From positions 1-53,931 of the IMG/VR virus record IMGVR_UViG_3300023171_000017: DNA of 53,931 nt. One strand, given 5' to 3'. Positions 29,433 through 37,519 of this stretch are shown here, in pieces. Positions within the stretch are counted from its first letter, which is position 1; each line of letters begins with the position of its first letter. The notes beneath the pieces are model-generated. The model was given only the letters and a program-made list of their open reading frames with translations, searched no databases and was not told where the DNA came from. The DNA is from a virus. The position numbers were made by a program, and so were the translations under genes.

Positions 29433-29819
29433 TTATGATTCCTCTGGTTCTGGTAGGTCTGCGAGAGCGTGAACTTTGTTCAAGAAGCAGTGCACATTGT
29501 CTACGTTGTTAGCGAGTAACTTTCGTTGCCCCACTACGACGCTACCAATGCGGTACCATGCGTCAGATTCGTCACCACCGAACATGTTAGCGACTATGTA
29601 CATACCTTCGAGACGGTAGGCGTTCGCGAGAACGATTGGGTCTTTCGGGTTTAGGTACACATGAGCGTCGGCTGCATGTTCTTCTGCGCTTGCTGTTTGT
29701 GAGTATGAGCCACCGAGGTGAAACAATGATTTAACCGTTTGGTTTAAAACGACGGTCTTGTCATTGTACCCATCTGCATCAACAAGGATCAATTTGACTT
29801 TATCTTTATAGCTTATCAT
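29433..29819 (-). CDS. Minor capsid / head-tail connector protein
   Basis: 128 residues (MISYKDKVKLILVDADGYND...), beta-rich, with DPIVLANAYRLEGMYIVANM. Overlaps the upstream adaptor by 4 nt. By synteny this is the stopper-type connector (gp9-like). No single diagnostic motif. Confidence 0.7.
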   Translation of the reverse strand: MISYKDKVKLILVDADGYNDKTVVLNQTVKSLFHLGGSYSQTASAEEHAADAHVYLNPKDPIVLANAYRLEGMYIVANMFGGDESDAWYRIGSVVVGQRKLLANNVDNVHCFLNKVHALADLPEPEES

Positions 29820-30592
29820 CGTACAGGTACCCTATTACGTTTAGCCCCTTTAGGACCAGCGTATAGAGCAACTGTTGCTACATGATCGCTACTGCTAATT
29901 GGGGTTACTGGTTTGTCAGTCTTTGACCAACTGTGACCGTCAACAGATTCAGAAGTGATGTTGCCCATCGCTGCTGAGTTGTTTGAGTCTAGTCGGTAGT
30001 CAACCATATCTGCAATGAGATATTGGATTGCTGGGTCTGACATCACGTCGTGGTAATCTGCGTCGATTGCAAGGGCAAACTTTATCTGCTTCGGGTGACC
30101 ATCTGCAAAGAGTGTCGTGAAGGTTGCGATAACTGTAGGGTCGTAAGACCACCCTGGAACGTCGATTTCGATCCACTTGCCCCAACCGTTACCGTTGTAC
30201 TGAGGGACAGCACCGTGTAGGTCGTCGAGAGTAATGAAACTTTCGTCGTCTAGTACGAGTACTAACTTTGCTCGGTACGCAGTGTCAAAAGGCTGTACGA
30301 GTGCGAATTTGTCTTTGAGCTCAAGCGGAAACACCATCAGGTCACCAATTGGTTCGTCAGCAGGCAATAAATTGTCGATGACGTTTTGGGGAACTGGTAG
30401 TGTTTGACCGAAGGAGTACCCGTTGTAATGGGTCTTTCCAAGCTCACTGTAAATGTTCGTTTGCGGTGTCAGAGAGTAACCTAGAGCAGACTCAAGCTCA
30501 ACGATTGCACGAGCGATTGCTGCGAGAACCATATTTTCGTCTTCGTCAGATACAGTGTTGCCCGTTAGCTGTTCGTACTGTTCTATAGTCAC
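29816..30592 (-). CDS. Head-tail adaptor (gp6-like connector)
   Basis: 258 residues with GTG start. N-terminus EQYEQLTGNTVSDEDENMVL-type helix pair followed by ALGYSL matches gp6-like adaptors that attach under the portal; the remaining 200 residues are beta-rich and longer than usual. SD AAAAGG. First gene after the capsid. Confidence 0.75.
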   Translation of the reverse strand: MTIEQYEQLTGNTVSDEDENMVLAAIARAIVELESALGYSLTPQTNIYSELGKTHYNGYSFGQTLPVPQNVIDNLLPADEPIGDLMVFPLELKDKFALVQPFDTAYRAKLVLVLDDESFITLDDLHGAVPQYNGNGWGKWIEIDVPGWSYDPTVIATFTTLFADGHPKQIKFALAIDADYHDVMSDPAIQYLIADMVDYRLDSNNSAAMGNITSESVDGHSWSKTDKPVTPISSSDHVATVALYAGPKGAKRNRVPVR

Positions 30593-30630
30593 TCTCTTAT
30601 ACCTTTTTTTATTTTCTTTTTATCTTGGGT

Positions 30631-30653
30631 GCCCCCGCCCATAAGACGGGAGC
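30631..30653 (-). other. Hairpin between capsid and adaptor genes
   Basis: GCTCCCG/CGGGGGC seven-pair hairpin on the minus strand after the capsid stop, with no T-run. May stabilise the abundant capsid mRNA 3' end or act as a weak terminator. Confidence 0.45.
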
Positions 30654-30667
30654 TTTGCAACTATATC

Positions 30668-32953
30668 TTAGCTTTCTGAGCTAGAGATTGAAGCTACGAG
30701 TTCTGGTTCTGTTACAACACCACCACGGAAGAATGATCCACGGATCACAACTTCGTTGCGTTGGAATGCTGAACGAACTTCACCGTTCACTTCGTAAGAT
30801 GCACGACCGTCTACGTCGTATGAGAGACCACCAGATGTTCGTCCTGTGAATGCGCTCATGTCTGCGTAGAAGATTGGGTCAGTAACAACAACTGCTACAC
30901 CGTGTACTAGGAAAGTACGAGTGTCACCTGCGTTTAGCGTAGGTAGGAGGTCGCTAGGGACTGTTACGAAAGATGTACCGAATACTGAACCAGCGTTCAA
31001 TTCAGCAACAAGACCGAAGTTTTGTTCTGTGATTGCTGATCGTAGGATTGCAGCCTTAGTCTTGTTTGATAGGATCAACTTACCAACAGTTGTGCTGTCA
31101 GCAGCTTCAGCTACGGCTTCTGCTAGGTCAGCAGTGCTTCCTGAGAACTCAACAGTTTGACCTGTTGCGTTAACAGCTTGTTGTAGACGAGCGATAACAA
31201 GTTGGGCACGCTTTTTGTCGTAGTCGTTTGTGAATTGCTTAGCAATGTCACGCATGATGTCAACAGCAGCGAACTTAATTGTTGCAAGTGCTACAGCAGT
31301 AACGTAAGCAAGTTCTTCTAGTTCGTCGTCGTGTGGAGCGAATGTTGGTTCACCGTAAGGCTTCAATAGTTCGTCGTCGTCGATTGGACCAGGAGTCAAA
31401 CCACCTGAGTAACCAGTTGATACGTTTTGCATGTCAACTGTAGTACCACGTGATAGCCATGCGAACTTGATCGCGTCAGTTTCACGCCAGTCAGTTGCTT
31501 CAAGTAGTGCAGAGTAGCTGTTTAGCTTACCTTGTACTTCTGAAAGAACTTCAGGACCGATAACTAGGTTACCGAGGTCTTCTAGCTTGATTGAGTTTTC
31601 TACTTTACCAGCTTCTACAAGTGCGTCGTAGTTAACCTTGTTGATAGCACGCAATTCGTTGTATGCTTCTACGTTTAGGTCACGTGTTGATGCAATAGCA
31701 AGAGCAAGTTGGTTCTTGATTGTAGCGTTCTTGCTTACAGGAGCTTCTTCAACGAACTCAGTTTCTTCAACTTGAGCGTCAAGAGCGTTCTTCACAGCAG
31801 CGTCAATCATAGCTTGTGCTTCTTCTTTTGTCATTTCAATTTCCTTTTTATTTTCTGTTTTTTCTTCAACAACTTCTTCAGTCGCTTCCACCTCTTCGGT
31901 TTCAGTTTCTTCAGCTTCGTTGTCAACTGTTTCGCTTGCTTCGTTGTCGCTTACATCAACCTTGATGGTGATTTCTGCGTCATCGTCTTTAGCGAGTTCG
32001 GCTTCCCATCGAGCTTCTCGAGCTTGACGTTCTGCCTTTTCCTCTTCTGTTTCGATGTATTCGCTAGTGCGAGTGGTAGTGACCGTTTCGATCCATGTAC
32101 CGTTCTCAGCTTTTTCGCGAGTAGTTTCTTCAACAGTTTCGGCTTCAACTTCAGGAGTTTCTTCTTTAGCTTCAGCTACTTTTTCAGCAACTTCTTCTTC
32201 AGCTTCTACTTCTTCGGCTTCTTTTGCGGCTTCGATTTCTTCAGCAACGACTTCAGTATCTTCTTCAGGTACTTCAACCACTTCTGGGACTTCGACAACC
32301 TTTGTGTCTGTATCTTCGACTTCTGTAGGGGCTTCGTTGAGTTTAACTTCAACAAATTCTTCAGTAGCTTCAGAAATTTTTGTTTCTTTTGCCATGTTTT
32401 CCTCTTTAGGTGCGATTACTAATTTTTCCTCTAGTCCGTCGACTTTGAGACCCTCAGCTTTCGCTTTTTCTAAGGAATTGTGGACAGTTTCGTTAAACGA
32501 GTTAACGTGTGCGTTATAGTTGTTAGGAGTAACTACTTGACTTAACCCGCAAAGCTCAGCGTTATTGTAGATGCCAGTATCAGGATCAAGGCGACCGAGA
32601 GTTTCAATACTAAAGCTATTTGAGAAACCACCAACCAATAGGTCGTACGCGACTTTCGCGTATGCGTTTTCTTTAATAGCATAAATAATCTTCTCAACAA
32701 TAACTTTGTTGCCAGATTTCTTAACACCAACAGTTTTTCCGATAAGGCTTCTCAATGTGTCATCGTGATCGGCAGTAAGCTGGTTACCGTAATCTTCGAG
32801 GCTCATTGAATCAATGTCGTATCGTGTGCCGTTGCGTTGCGTAGAATCGTCAGTGATAATTAGTCCGTTCGGGAATGATACAACGCCATCTCCCTCATCC
32901 GTGAAACCACCTACTTCGGCAGTAACAACGTAACTATTTATACTTTTTTCCAC
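30668..32953 (-). CDS. Prohead protease-scaffold-major capsid fusion protein
   Basis: 761 residues in three parts. (1) Residues 1-180: HK97-type prohead serine protease, with H63 in TADHDDTLRSLIGK and a Ser cluster (FSNSFSIE, 110-117). (2) 187-390: extremely acidic E/V/T-rich coiled coil, scaffold/delta-like. (3) about 395-761: HK97-fold capsid (LNVEAYNELRAINK, APHDDELEELAYVTA, GRASYEVNGEVRSAFQRNE). GTG start with AAGGAA. Two internal ATGs have strong SDs: M187 (ATG 32395, AGAGGA) and M374 (ATG 31834, AAAGGA). So scaffold-capsid and capsid-only (388 aa) products are likely made from the same frame. The protease would cut the scaffold during maturation. Confidence 0.9.
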   Translation of the reverse strand: MEKSINSYVVTAEVGGFTDEGDGVVSFPNGLIITDDSTQRNGTRYDIDSMSLEDYGNQLTADHDDTLRSLIGKTVGVKKSGNKVIVEKIIYAIKENAYAKVAYDLLVGGFSNSFSIETLGRLDPDTGIYNNAELCGLSQVVTPNNYNAHVNSFNETVHNSLEKAKAEGLKVDGLEEKLVIAPKEENMAKETKISEATEEFVEVKLNEAPTEVEDTDTKVVEVPEVVEVPEEDTEVVAEEIEAAKEAEEVEAEEEVAEKVAEAKEETPEVEAETVEETTREKAENGTWIETVTTTRTSEYIETEEEKAERQAREARWEAELAKDDDAEITIKVDVSDNEASETVDNEAEETETEEVEATEEVVEEKTENKKEIEMTKEEAQAMIDAAVKNALDAQVEETEFVEEAPVSKNATIKNQLALAIASTRDLNVEAYNELRAINKVNYDALVEAGKVENSIKLEDLGNLVIGPEVLSEVQGKLNSYSALLEATDWRETDAIKFAWLSRGTTVDMQNVSTGYSGGLTPGPIDDDELLKPYGEPTFAPHDDELEELAYVTAVALATIKFAAVDIMRDIAKQFTNDYDKKRAQLVIARLQQAVNATGQTVEFSGSTADLAEAVAEAADSTTVGKLILSNKTKAAILRSAITEQNFGLVAELNAGSVFGTSFVTVPSDLLPTLNAGDTRTFLVHGVAVVVTDPIFYADMSAFTGRTSGGLSYDVDGRASYEVNGEVRSAFQRNEVVIRGSFFRGGVVTEPELVASISSSES
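31835..31850 (-). promoter_or_regulatory. Internal ribosome-binding site for the capsid start (M374)
   Basis: AAAAAGGAAATTGAA directly precedes ATG 31834 inside the fusion gene; spacing of about 8 nt is optimal. Confidence 0.6.
32396..32407 (-). promoter_or_regulatory. Internal ribosome-binding site for the scaffold start (M187)
   Basis: AAAGAGGAAAAC directly precedes ATG 32395 inside the fusion gene. Confidence 0.6.
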
Positions 32954-33062
32954 GTTTCTATTCCTTTTTTGTTTTAAGGGACGTTTTTTGTGTAAAACTT
33001 TTGTTTGTTTCGTTCGAAGACCATTCGCAGTGTCTGTGCATGACCTCTATACGTTCTTCTTC

Positions 33063-33091
33063 TTGTATTATACATATTATTGTTTTATGAT
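33063..33091 (+). promoter_or_regulatory. Leaderless-type promoter for the rightward block
   Basis: TTGTAT (33063-33068), 17-nt spacer, TATGAT (33086-33091), 7 nt to ATG 33099. A second TATTAT (33075-33080) is 6 nt before an in-frame ATG at 33087. Confidence 0.6.
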
Positions 33092-33098
33092 AGTTTCA

Positions 33099-33275
33099 AT
33101 GAGTGAATTAGACCGACAACTAGCTATCTTCAATGAAAAGATGCCCGATAACCCCGACCAAGTGGTGAAAGCGTGCAGTGTTATTAAGCATGAATGCGAC
33201 GATGGTGAAACGTATTGGTTTTTAACAGATGACGACCAGATCATCAAGGTCACTACTAGAGAAAGCGAAAGATGA
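33099..33275 (+). CDS. Small hypothetical protein, 58 aa
   Basis: MSELDRQLAIFNEKMPDNPD..., acidic with a C-terminal beta hairpin (TYWFLTDDDQIIKVTT). Starts at 33099 by the leaderless promoter; 33087 adds MIVS. First of eight rightward genes inserted between portal and capsid. Overlaps the next ATG. Confidence 0.68.
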   Translation: MSELDRQLAIFNEKMPDNPDQVVKACSVIKHECDDGETYWFLTDDDQIIKVTTRESER

Positions 33276-33727
33276 CCCATTCTGAGTTAGAAAAGGTTAT
33301 TATACAAGGTATCTTTACGCTTGGCAATCATATTCTCAACTCACCAGACCGCTTACACATGCGTTTAGAGATGGTAGACGACAATCGAGTGCTACTCAAC
33401 CCCAACGTCTTGCTATATATAGATAAGAACGGTATCTATAACAACTTTCAGCAGAACCAGTATGAAATGCGACCGACTGCGTTCGCAACCCTTATGACAC
33501 CTATCTGCGACATCACTGTAAGTCAGGGTGAGGTATACTCTATCAGCTTCAAACACGTTCACGACGTAGGTGTTTTCCCACAAGCTATTGATATTGAAGA
33601 GATTCTTGCAGAAGTTGACCGCACCGCTTTCTCAGATGAAGCGTTCAACACCCCTCGTGTAGTGCGTTTGTCACGACAACGACTCGACCCGCGCTATTCA
33701 CGTTCAAAAATACGTTCGTTGATATAA
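33272..33727 (+). CDS. Hypothetical protein, 151 aa
   Basis: Soluble mixed alpha/beta protein with NRVLLNPNVLLYIDKNGIYN and a basic C-terminal tail (RLSRQRLDPRYSRSKIRSLI). No domain recognised. Overlaps the upstream stop by 4 nt. Confidence 0.72.
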   Translation: MTHSELEKVIIQGIFTLGNHILNSPDRLHMRLEMVDDNRVLLNPNVLLYIDKNGIYNNFQQNQYEMRPTAFATLMTPICDITVSQGEVYSISFKHVHDVGVFPQAIDIEEILAEVDRTAFSDEAFNTPRVVRLSRQRLDPRYSRSKIRSLI

Positions 33728-33762
33728 AACCTATTGCGTTTTCTTCATAATCGTTGTACTAT
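33726..33762 (+). promoter_or_regulatory. Box promoter: AAAACCTATTG-type, leaderless
   Basis: AAAACCTATTG (33726-33736) overlaps the -35 TTGCGT (33734-33739); 17-nt spacer; TACTAT (33757-33762); 6 nt to ATG 33769. Confidence 0.7.
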
Positions 33763-33768
33763 ATGTAT

Positions 33769-34134
33769 ATGATCGACACTAAGCAAGCAATTAAAGACGC
33801 GAAACGTAGCGAATACTTCGGTAGAAGCAAGCAAACGCTGTTAATGAAGGCGAGCTTTAAGTTTGAATACTCAATTAAGCACTTGCTTAACTTTTTACCC
33901 CAGTGGCGACACAATAAAGTCGAGCGAACACTTACTCACCTCTTTGAAGTAGGTGAACGTGTTAACACTTACCACGGTGCGGGTACGGTGATTAAAAGCT
34001 ACAAGTCTATAGCGTCAAATGGTGAAGACGGGTTCGTTTCGGTAGACGTTCGATACGATACTGCACCAGCAGACGCAACGAGCTACCCTGATGTAGGTCA
34101 CTATAACCAGATATTTCTAGAGAGGGAAGTGTAA
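33769..34134 (+). CDS. Hypothetical protein, 121 aa
   Basis: Start at MIDTKQAIKDAKRS (33769), fixed by the -10 exactly 6 nt upstream; earlier in-frame starts lie on the promoter. N-terminal half helical and basic; C-terminal half has a small SH3-like beta motif (GERVNTYHGAGTVIKSYKSI ... DVRYD). Function unknown. Confidence 0.72.
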   Translation: MIDTKQAIKDAKRSEYFGRSKQTLLMKASFKFEYSIKHLLNFLPQWRHNKVERTLTHLFEVGERVNTYHGAGTVIKSYKSIASNGEDGFVSVDVRYDTAPADATSYPDVGHYNQIFLEREV

Positions 34135-34307
34135 TGTATACCGAAGAAGACTATGCAACAGTTGAAGCGATGACTATCTTTGGTGGGTCATTCGTTGTTG
34201 CACTCGCCCACGCGTGTCGACAAGCTGACGCGACCAACCTAGCGAAGATCAAACAAACGTGGCCAGAATACTGGGCTGAATACACCGAAATGAGTAAGAA
34301 CCTATGA
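34134..34307 (+). CDS. Small hypothetical protein, 57 aa
   Basis: MYTEEDYATVEAMTIFGGSF ... YTEMSKNL, helical with Trp/Tyr near the end. SD GAGGGA; ATG overlaps the previous TAA and the TGA overlaps the next ATG. Not recognised. Confidence 0.68.
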   Translation: MYTEEDYATVEAMTIFGGSFVVALAHACRQADATNLAKIKQTWPEYWAEYTEMSKNL

Positions 34308-34531
34308 CCGCTGTTAGTGTTAACCCCGAGATAGACGCTCGCGTACAAGCTATCAAGCACGCTGCGACCGATAAGTTTCACAATGACCACGATGACGGTG
34401 ACTTAGCTATATATGATGTCATTGAAGAAATGAGCAAGATTATTAAAGAGCAGTATGAAAACGCTGAGTCTATTCAAGCTGAGCTAGACGACGTTTACTA
34501 CCAACAATCAATGAACCTAGGAGAGCAATAA
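34304..34531 (+). CDS. Small helical protein, 75 aa
   Basis: MTAVSVNPEIDARVQAIKHA..., acidic coiled-coil-like C-terminal half (EEMSKIIKEQYENAESIQAE). Coupled to both neighbours by overlaps. Unknown function. Confidence 0.7.
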   Translation: MTAVSVNPEIDARVQAIKHAATDKFHNDHDDGDLAIYDVIEEMSKIIKEQYENAESIQAELDDVYYQQSMNLGEQ

Positions 34532-34893
34532 TGAACGACGCTGAAATGTTTAGCAATAACTTTGGTAAGTGGTGCGAAGCACACGGTGTTGTGCTGGGCG
34601 ACCACGCAAACGGCAAGTTCGACGCTAAGATAGATTTGAACGAGTTGAAAATCGCGATTATGCGCTTTGCAGATGAGCAAGCTGATAATGCGGTTGATAC
34701 TGCACAGAACGATTTATTGTTCGACCTAGATGAGATTGAGAACAAACCTTGGCGCGTTTTCAGACAGCTCGGTGCAATTATGCCCGATTATAAGGATAGT
34801 TACCTACGCTACGAGCATTTTTATATGCACGGTGGTAGTAACGATGTAATGAAGTTGATTGAAGACTTCGAGAAGGATCACCCAATAGTATGA
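34531..34893 (+). CDS. Hypothetical protein, 120 aa
   Basis: Acidic helical protein (FSNNFGKWCEAHGVVLGDHA ... MKLIEDFEKDHPIV). No motif. Overlapping start and stop codons with neighbours (TAATG, ATGA). Confidence 0.72.
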   Translation: MNDAEMFSNNFGKWCEAHGVVLGDHANGKFDAKIDLNELKIAIMRFADEQADNAVDTAQNDLLFDLDEIENKPWRVFRQLGAIMPDYKDSYLRYEHFYMHGGSNDVMKLIEDFEKDHPIV

Positions 34894-35120
34894 GTTTAGA
34901 ATTTGACAAAGACGAAATTAAAATCACCGCTTTCATCAAGAGCACTGATAATGTATTCAACGAGCATAATGTTTTCGGTGTGGTTGACGCTCGTGCAAGC
35001 ATTGCAGAACTAATGCTTGACGCTCGTATCGAGTCTGCGATGAAGTACGGTAAGCTCGAGTTCGAAGAAGCTGAAAAGCTGGTGCTCGCTGAATTAGAAG
35101 AGTCTAAACGCGAGATATGA
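34890..35120 (+). CDS. Small hypothetical protein, 76 aa
   Basis: MSLEFDKDEIKITAFIKSTD... a beta-strand start and a helical charged C-terminus (FEEAEKLVLAELEESKREI). No motif. Overlaps neighbours by 4 nt each. Confidence 0.7.
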   Translation: MSLEFDKDEIKITAFIKSTDNVFNEHNVFGVVDARASIAELMLDARIESAMKYGKLEFEEAEKLVLAELEESKREI

Positions 35121-35578
35121 TCTACAAGAAACAACGCGAAGAACTACGCAAAGGTCTCATTCAGGCTAAGCTAGTTCACGGGAAGCGTTGTTTGATTGAG
35201 TGTGTCTGCGGTCGCGATGAGCTAATGTGGCAGATTGACGAATACACTGAGCTTGTTACTGCTGAACGGGTGCGGTTCGCAGAGGTGAAAGCTGATACCT
35301 ACGGCAAGATACTTGAGCGTATGGGCGCTAACAAATGCGAAACCTGCAAAGACTACATGGCAGATAGCGATGAAGTCTACTGTAACGCTTGTGATAATAT
35401 CATTCACCTAAAGTGTGCTGGGTACAGTCAATCAGGTGGGTATTATGACGATGACGGTGGTACGGTTCTTTGTGTCGACTGCAAGAAGAAAGAAGACGAG
35501 CGACAAGAAAACGAGCCCATCGAAATGGACCCGTGGGGTAGCAGAGAAAGCATCTTTGACGATAGCTTACCCTTCTAG
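35117..35578 (+). CDS. PHD-finger-like zinc protein with an SSB-type C-terminal tip
   Basis: 153 residues. The cysteines and histidine follow C-x2-C-x11-C-x2-C-x4-H-x2-C-x18-C-x2-C (C74, C77, C89, C92, H97, C100, C119, C122), the C4HC3 order and spacing of PHD fingers. The N-terminal 70 residues are helical and basic with CVC. The last residues, IFDDSLPF, match the acidic D-D-x-[IL]-P-F tip of bacterial SSB, which docks repair and replication proteins. So the protein may both bind a zinc-finger ligand and mimic the SSB tail. It converges with the portal gene, overlapping by 4 nt. Confidence 0.78.
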   Translation: MIYKKQREELRKGLIQAKLVHGKRCLIECVCGRDELMWQIDEYTELVTAERVRFAEVKADTYGKILERMGANKCETCKDYMADSDEVYCNACDNIIHLKCAGYSQSGGYYDDDGGTVLCVDCKKKEDERQENEPIEMDPWGSRESIFDDSLPF

Positions 35579-37245
35579 TTCTTGACAGCGATTTTCTGTT
35601 TTGAGTAACGCTTGGTTACTTCTTTGAGTGCGGCTTCTGTGTCATCGAATAATACGGTGAGCAGTTTAACGTAACCGTTCTCAAACTTACCAAAGATGTC
35701 GGTAGTACCAGATACTGCACCGTCTTTAGCTTCAATACCGTTAAGGGTAATGAGTGTAGTGTCGTCCTTTACCGCTGAGTTAATCATAGCGGTAGGGTTA
35801 TCTTCGTGTGCGAACTCGATTTCGAGGTCAGGTAAGAACTGACGAATAGGGACTTTGTTCACTGTGATTTCTACGAGGTCATCATCAGCCAGCTCGTTGA
35901 GGTTGTAAGCGACTTCTTTAGTGCCGTTTTCTTCAACGTCTTCGTCGTCTCGGTTTGGTCCACCAGTGGTGTCGCCATCGTTGCCGTCGTCAGCTGTTGT
36001 TTCTTCTGGCTTACCAAGGTCGGTAACTTCGATTTCGCCTCGAGCGAACTTTGAAGCCACGTCTGCACCATAACCAGCATCAGTTAGTGCCTTCATTACA
36101 TCGAACTCAGCTTGTCGTACTTCGACTGCAGCCTTAGCAGCGTCTTGGTCAGATTCAAGTGGGTTATCTAGAGCCATTTCGTAGTGGGTCTTTTCCCACT
36201 CGTCTTTGTAGTGTGTTCGGTAGTCGAGGTTCAATGCGTCGATGATAGTTTCGATCTGAGGCATAATCGCGTTTTCTGTGAAGTCGTCTTTTTGTGTACG
36301 AGAAACTTCGCGACCAGTACCAGATTCTTCCATACCCATGAGTGTCTTAGACACGCCACCGATAGCGAATAGGTTGTCGAGGTGAATCTTGTTAATGTCA
36401 CCAAGTGCAGCCTTGTCGAGGTCTTGTTGCATGTCGACCCAGTCAACAGTACCGCTACCGTTACCGAAGATTGGTTCACCCTTGTTGTGGTTCTGAAGAC
36501 GTGAAACGAAGTTCGCAAAGTCTTCTTCTTCTAGTTCGATTGAAGTAGAGATGATACCAGGAGTGTTAAGGTTACCCTGAATAGCCTGTCGAGCATAGTC
36601 AGAGGCTTGCTTCATTGTAAACTGAGCATCGCGAGCCGCGTCTGCCATTGAGAAGTGTCCGCCACTATTGAACGGGTCCATGAGCGAGATAGGGATAATC
36701 ATGTCCTTGTGAATATCGCGGGTCTTACCGTTACGAGATTCAATGTAGCCACCAAGTTCACCAGTTTCGCTGTTAATTACTTTACGGATATTGTACGGGT
36801 TCAAAAGTGAGAACGACTGTACTGCACCTAGGTGTCCGTCAGCGTATACGCGTCGAGCTGCGTATAGGTAGAAAACTCCTTCGAGGTCGAGGTACGTTGA
36901 GATGTTGTACCAGAATACTCGTTCAGAGAAGTTCTTTGATTCACGGATAAGAGGAAGGTAAGGGTGAACTACCGCAGTCTTGTCGTGGTTTGCTGATTCA
37001 AGGACTCGCTTAGAAGCGTTAGTGTAGATGTTTCGTTTACCGATAACTGCTGTGCGGTTTGCACGTCGAGTAATAACAGCGTATCCGAAGTCGCTGTACA
37101 TATCCTTATCTGTAATCGTAGTTGCAGACCAAGAAGGAGACATAGTTCTCCCGCCATTCCGAAGAAAGTCTGTCGATAAATTGTTCTTTGTCTTTGCTAC
37201 GGCCGTTGCATTGGCTCTTGAAAGACTATCAAGATTTTTATTCAC
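35575..37245 (-). CDS. HK97-type portal protein
   Basis: 556 residues, GTG start. Core region (about 60-390) with LLNPYNIRKVIN, GLVPISLMDPFNSGG-like segment (IIPISLMDPFNS), SIELEEEDFANFVSRLQ and IHLDNLFAIGGVSKTLMGME matches HK97-family portals. The C-terminus adds an acidic linker (TTADDGNDGDTTGGPNRDDE) and about 110 residues of extra domain containing IRQFLPDLEIEFAHEDNPTA. It forms the dodecameric DNA channel at the capsid vertex. Upstream TATAAT at 37284-37279. Confidence 0.9.
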   Translation of the reverse strand: MNKNLDSLSRANATAVAKTKNNLSTDFLRNGGRTMSPSWSATTITDKDMYSDFGYAVITRRANRTAVIGKRNIYTNASKRVLESANHDKTAVVHPYLPLIRESKNFSERVFWYNISTYLDLEGVFYLYAARRVYADGHLGAVQSFSLLNPYNIRKVINSETGELGGYIESRNGKTRDIHKDMIIPISLMDPFNSGGHFSMADAARDAQFTMKQASDYARQAIQGNLNTPGIISTSIELEEEDFANFVSRLQNHNKGEPIFGNGSGTVDWVDMQQDLDKAALGDINKIHLDNLFAIGGVSKTLMGMEESGTGREVSRTQKDDFTENAIMPQIETIIDALNLDYRTHYKDEWEKTHYEMALDNPLESDQDAAKAAVEVRQAEFDVMKALTDAGYGADVASKFARGEIEVTDLGKPEETTADDGNDGDTTGGPNRDDEDVEENGTKEVAYNLNELADDDLVEITVNKVPIRQFLPDLEIEFAHEDNPTAMINSAVKDDTTLITLNGIEAKDGAVSGTTDIFGKFENGYVKLLTVLFDDTEAALKEVTKRYSKQKIAVKN

Positions 37246-37320
37246 GCGTTGTTTTACCTAATTGTTTATTCTATTTTGATTATACATAGAAGTGAAATAT
37301 CACAGGCTCGAGAGAGGTAA

Positions 37321-37349
37321 AGAAAAACACCGCATGGTAGCGCGGTGTT
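37321..37349 (-). terminator. Intrinsic terminator of the candidate sRNA
   Basis: AACACCGC/GCGGTGTT eight-pair stem (37349-37342 with 37333-37326) then TTTTTCTTT on the minus strand. Confidence 0.85.
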
Positions 37350-37446
37350 CTCGATAAGGAGGGTGTATAAGTCGGTGAGTATCGCCCATGATGCCTTTGA
37401 TACACACCTATAGGGGGTATAAAGTGTTATTTATCAGTTAACACAG
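37321..37446 (-). ncRNA. Candidate small RNA carrying an anti-SD-like sequence
   Basis: A perfect promoter (TTGACT-17-TATAAT, minus) drives a transcript of about 125 nt that ends in the 37321-37349 terminator, before the portal gene's own -10. Longest internal ORF is about 29 codons and runs through the terminator, so it is probably not coding. The RNA contains CACCCTCCTTATC, where CCTCCTT is the same as the 16S rRNA anti-SD and could pair with SDs. Function unknown. Confidence 0.6.
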
Positions 37447-37452
37447 CTCACT

Positions 37453-37481
37453 ATTATAGGGGTGGGGTATATCAAAGTCAA
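37453..37481 (-). promoter_or_regulatory. Promoter of the candidate sRNA
   Basis: TTGACT (37481-37476), 17-nt spacer, TATAAT (37458-37453). Its -35 is 3 nt from the -35 of the divergent promoter for 37520. Confidence 0.7.
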
Positions 37482-37484
37482 CGT

Positions 37485-37513
37485 TTGCGACCCAGACGAG
37501 GCACCTGTATAGT
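37485..37513 (+). promoter_or_regulatory. Leaderless-type promoter for 37520
   Basis: TTGCGA (37485-37490), 17-nt spacer, TATAGT (37508-37513), 6 nt to ATG 37520. Confidence 0.65.
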
Positions 37514-37519
37514 AAGTTT

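Noticed and set aside
31709-32519. Long plus-strand ORFs opposite the capsid-scaffold region
   Set aside because: Phe/Ser-rich shadows created by the acidic, GAA/GAG-rich scaffold coding strand; no start signal.
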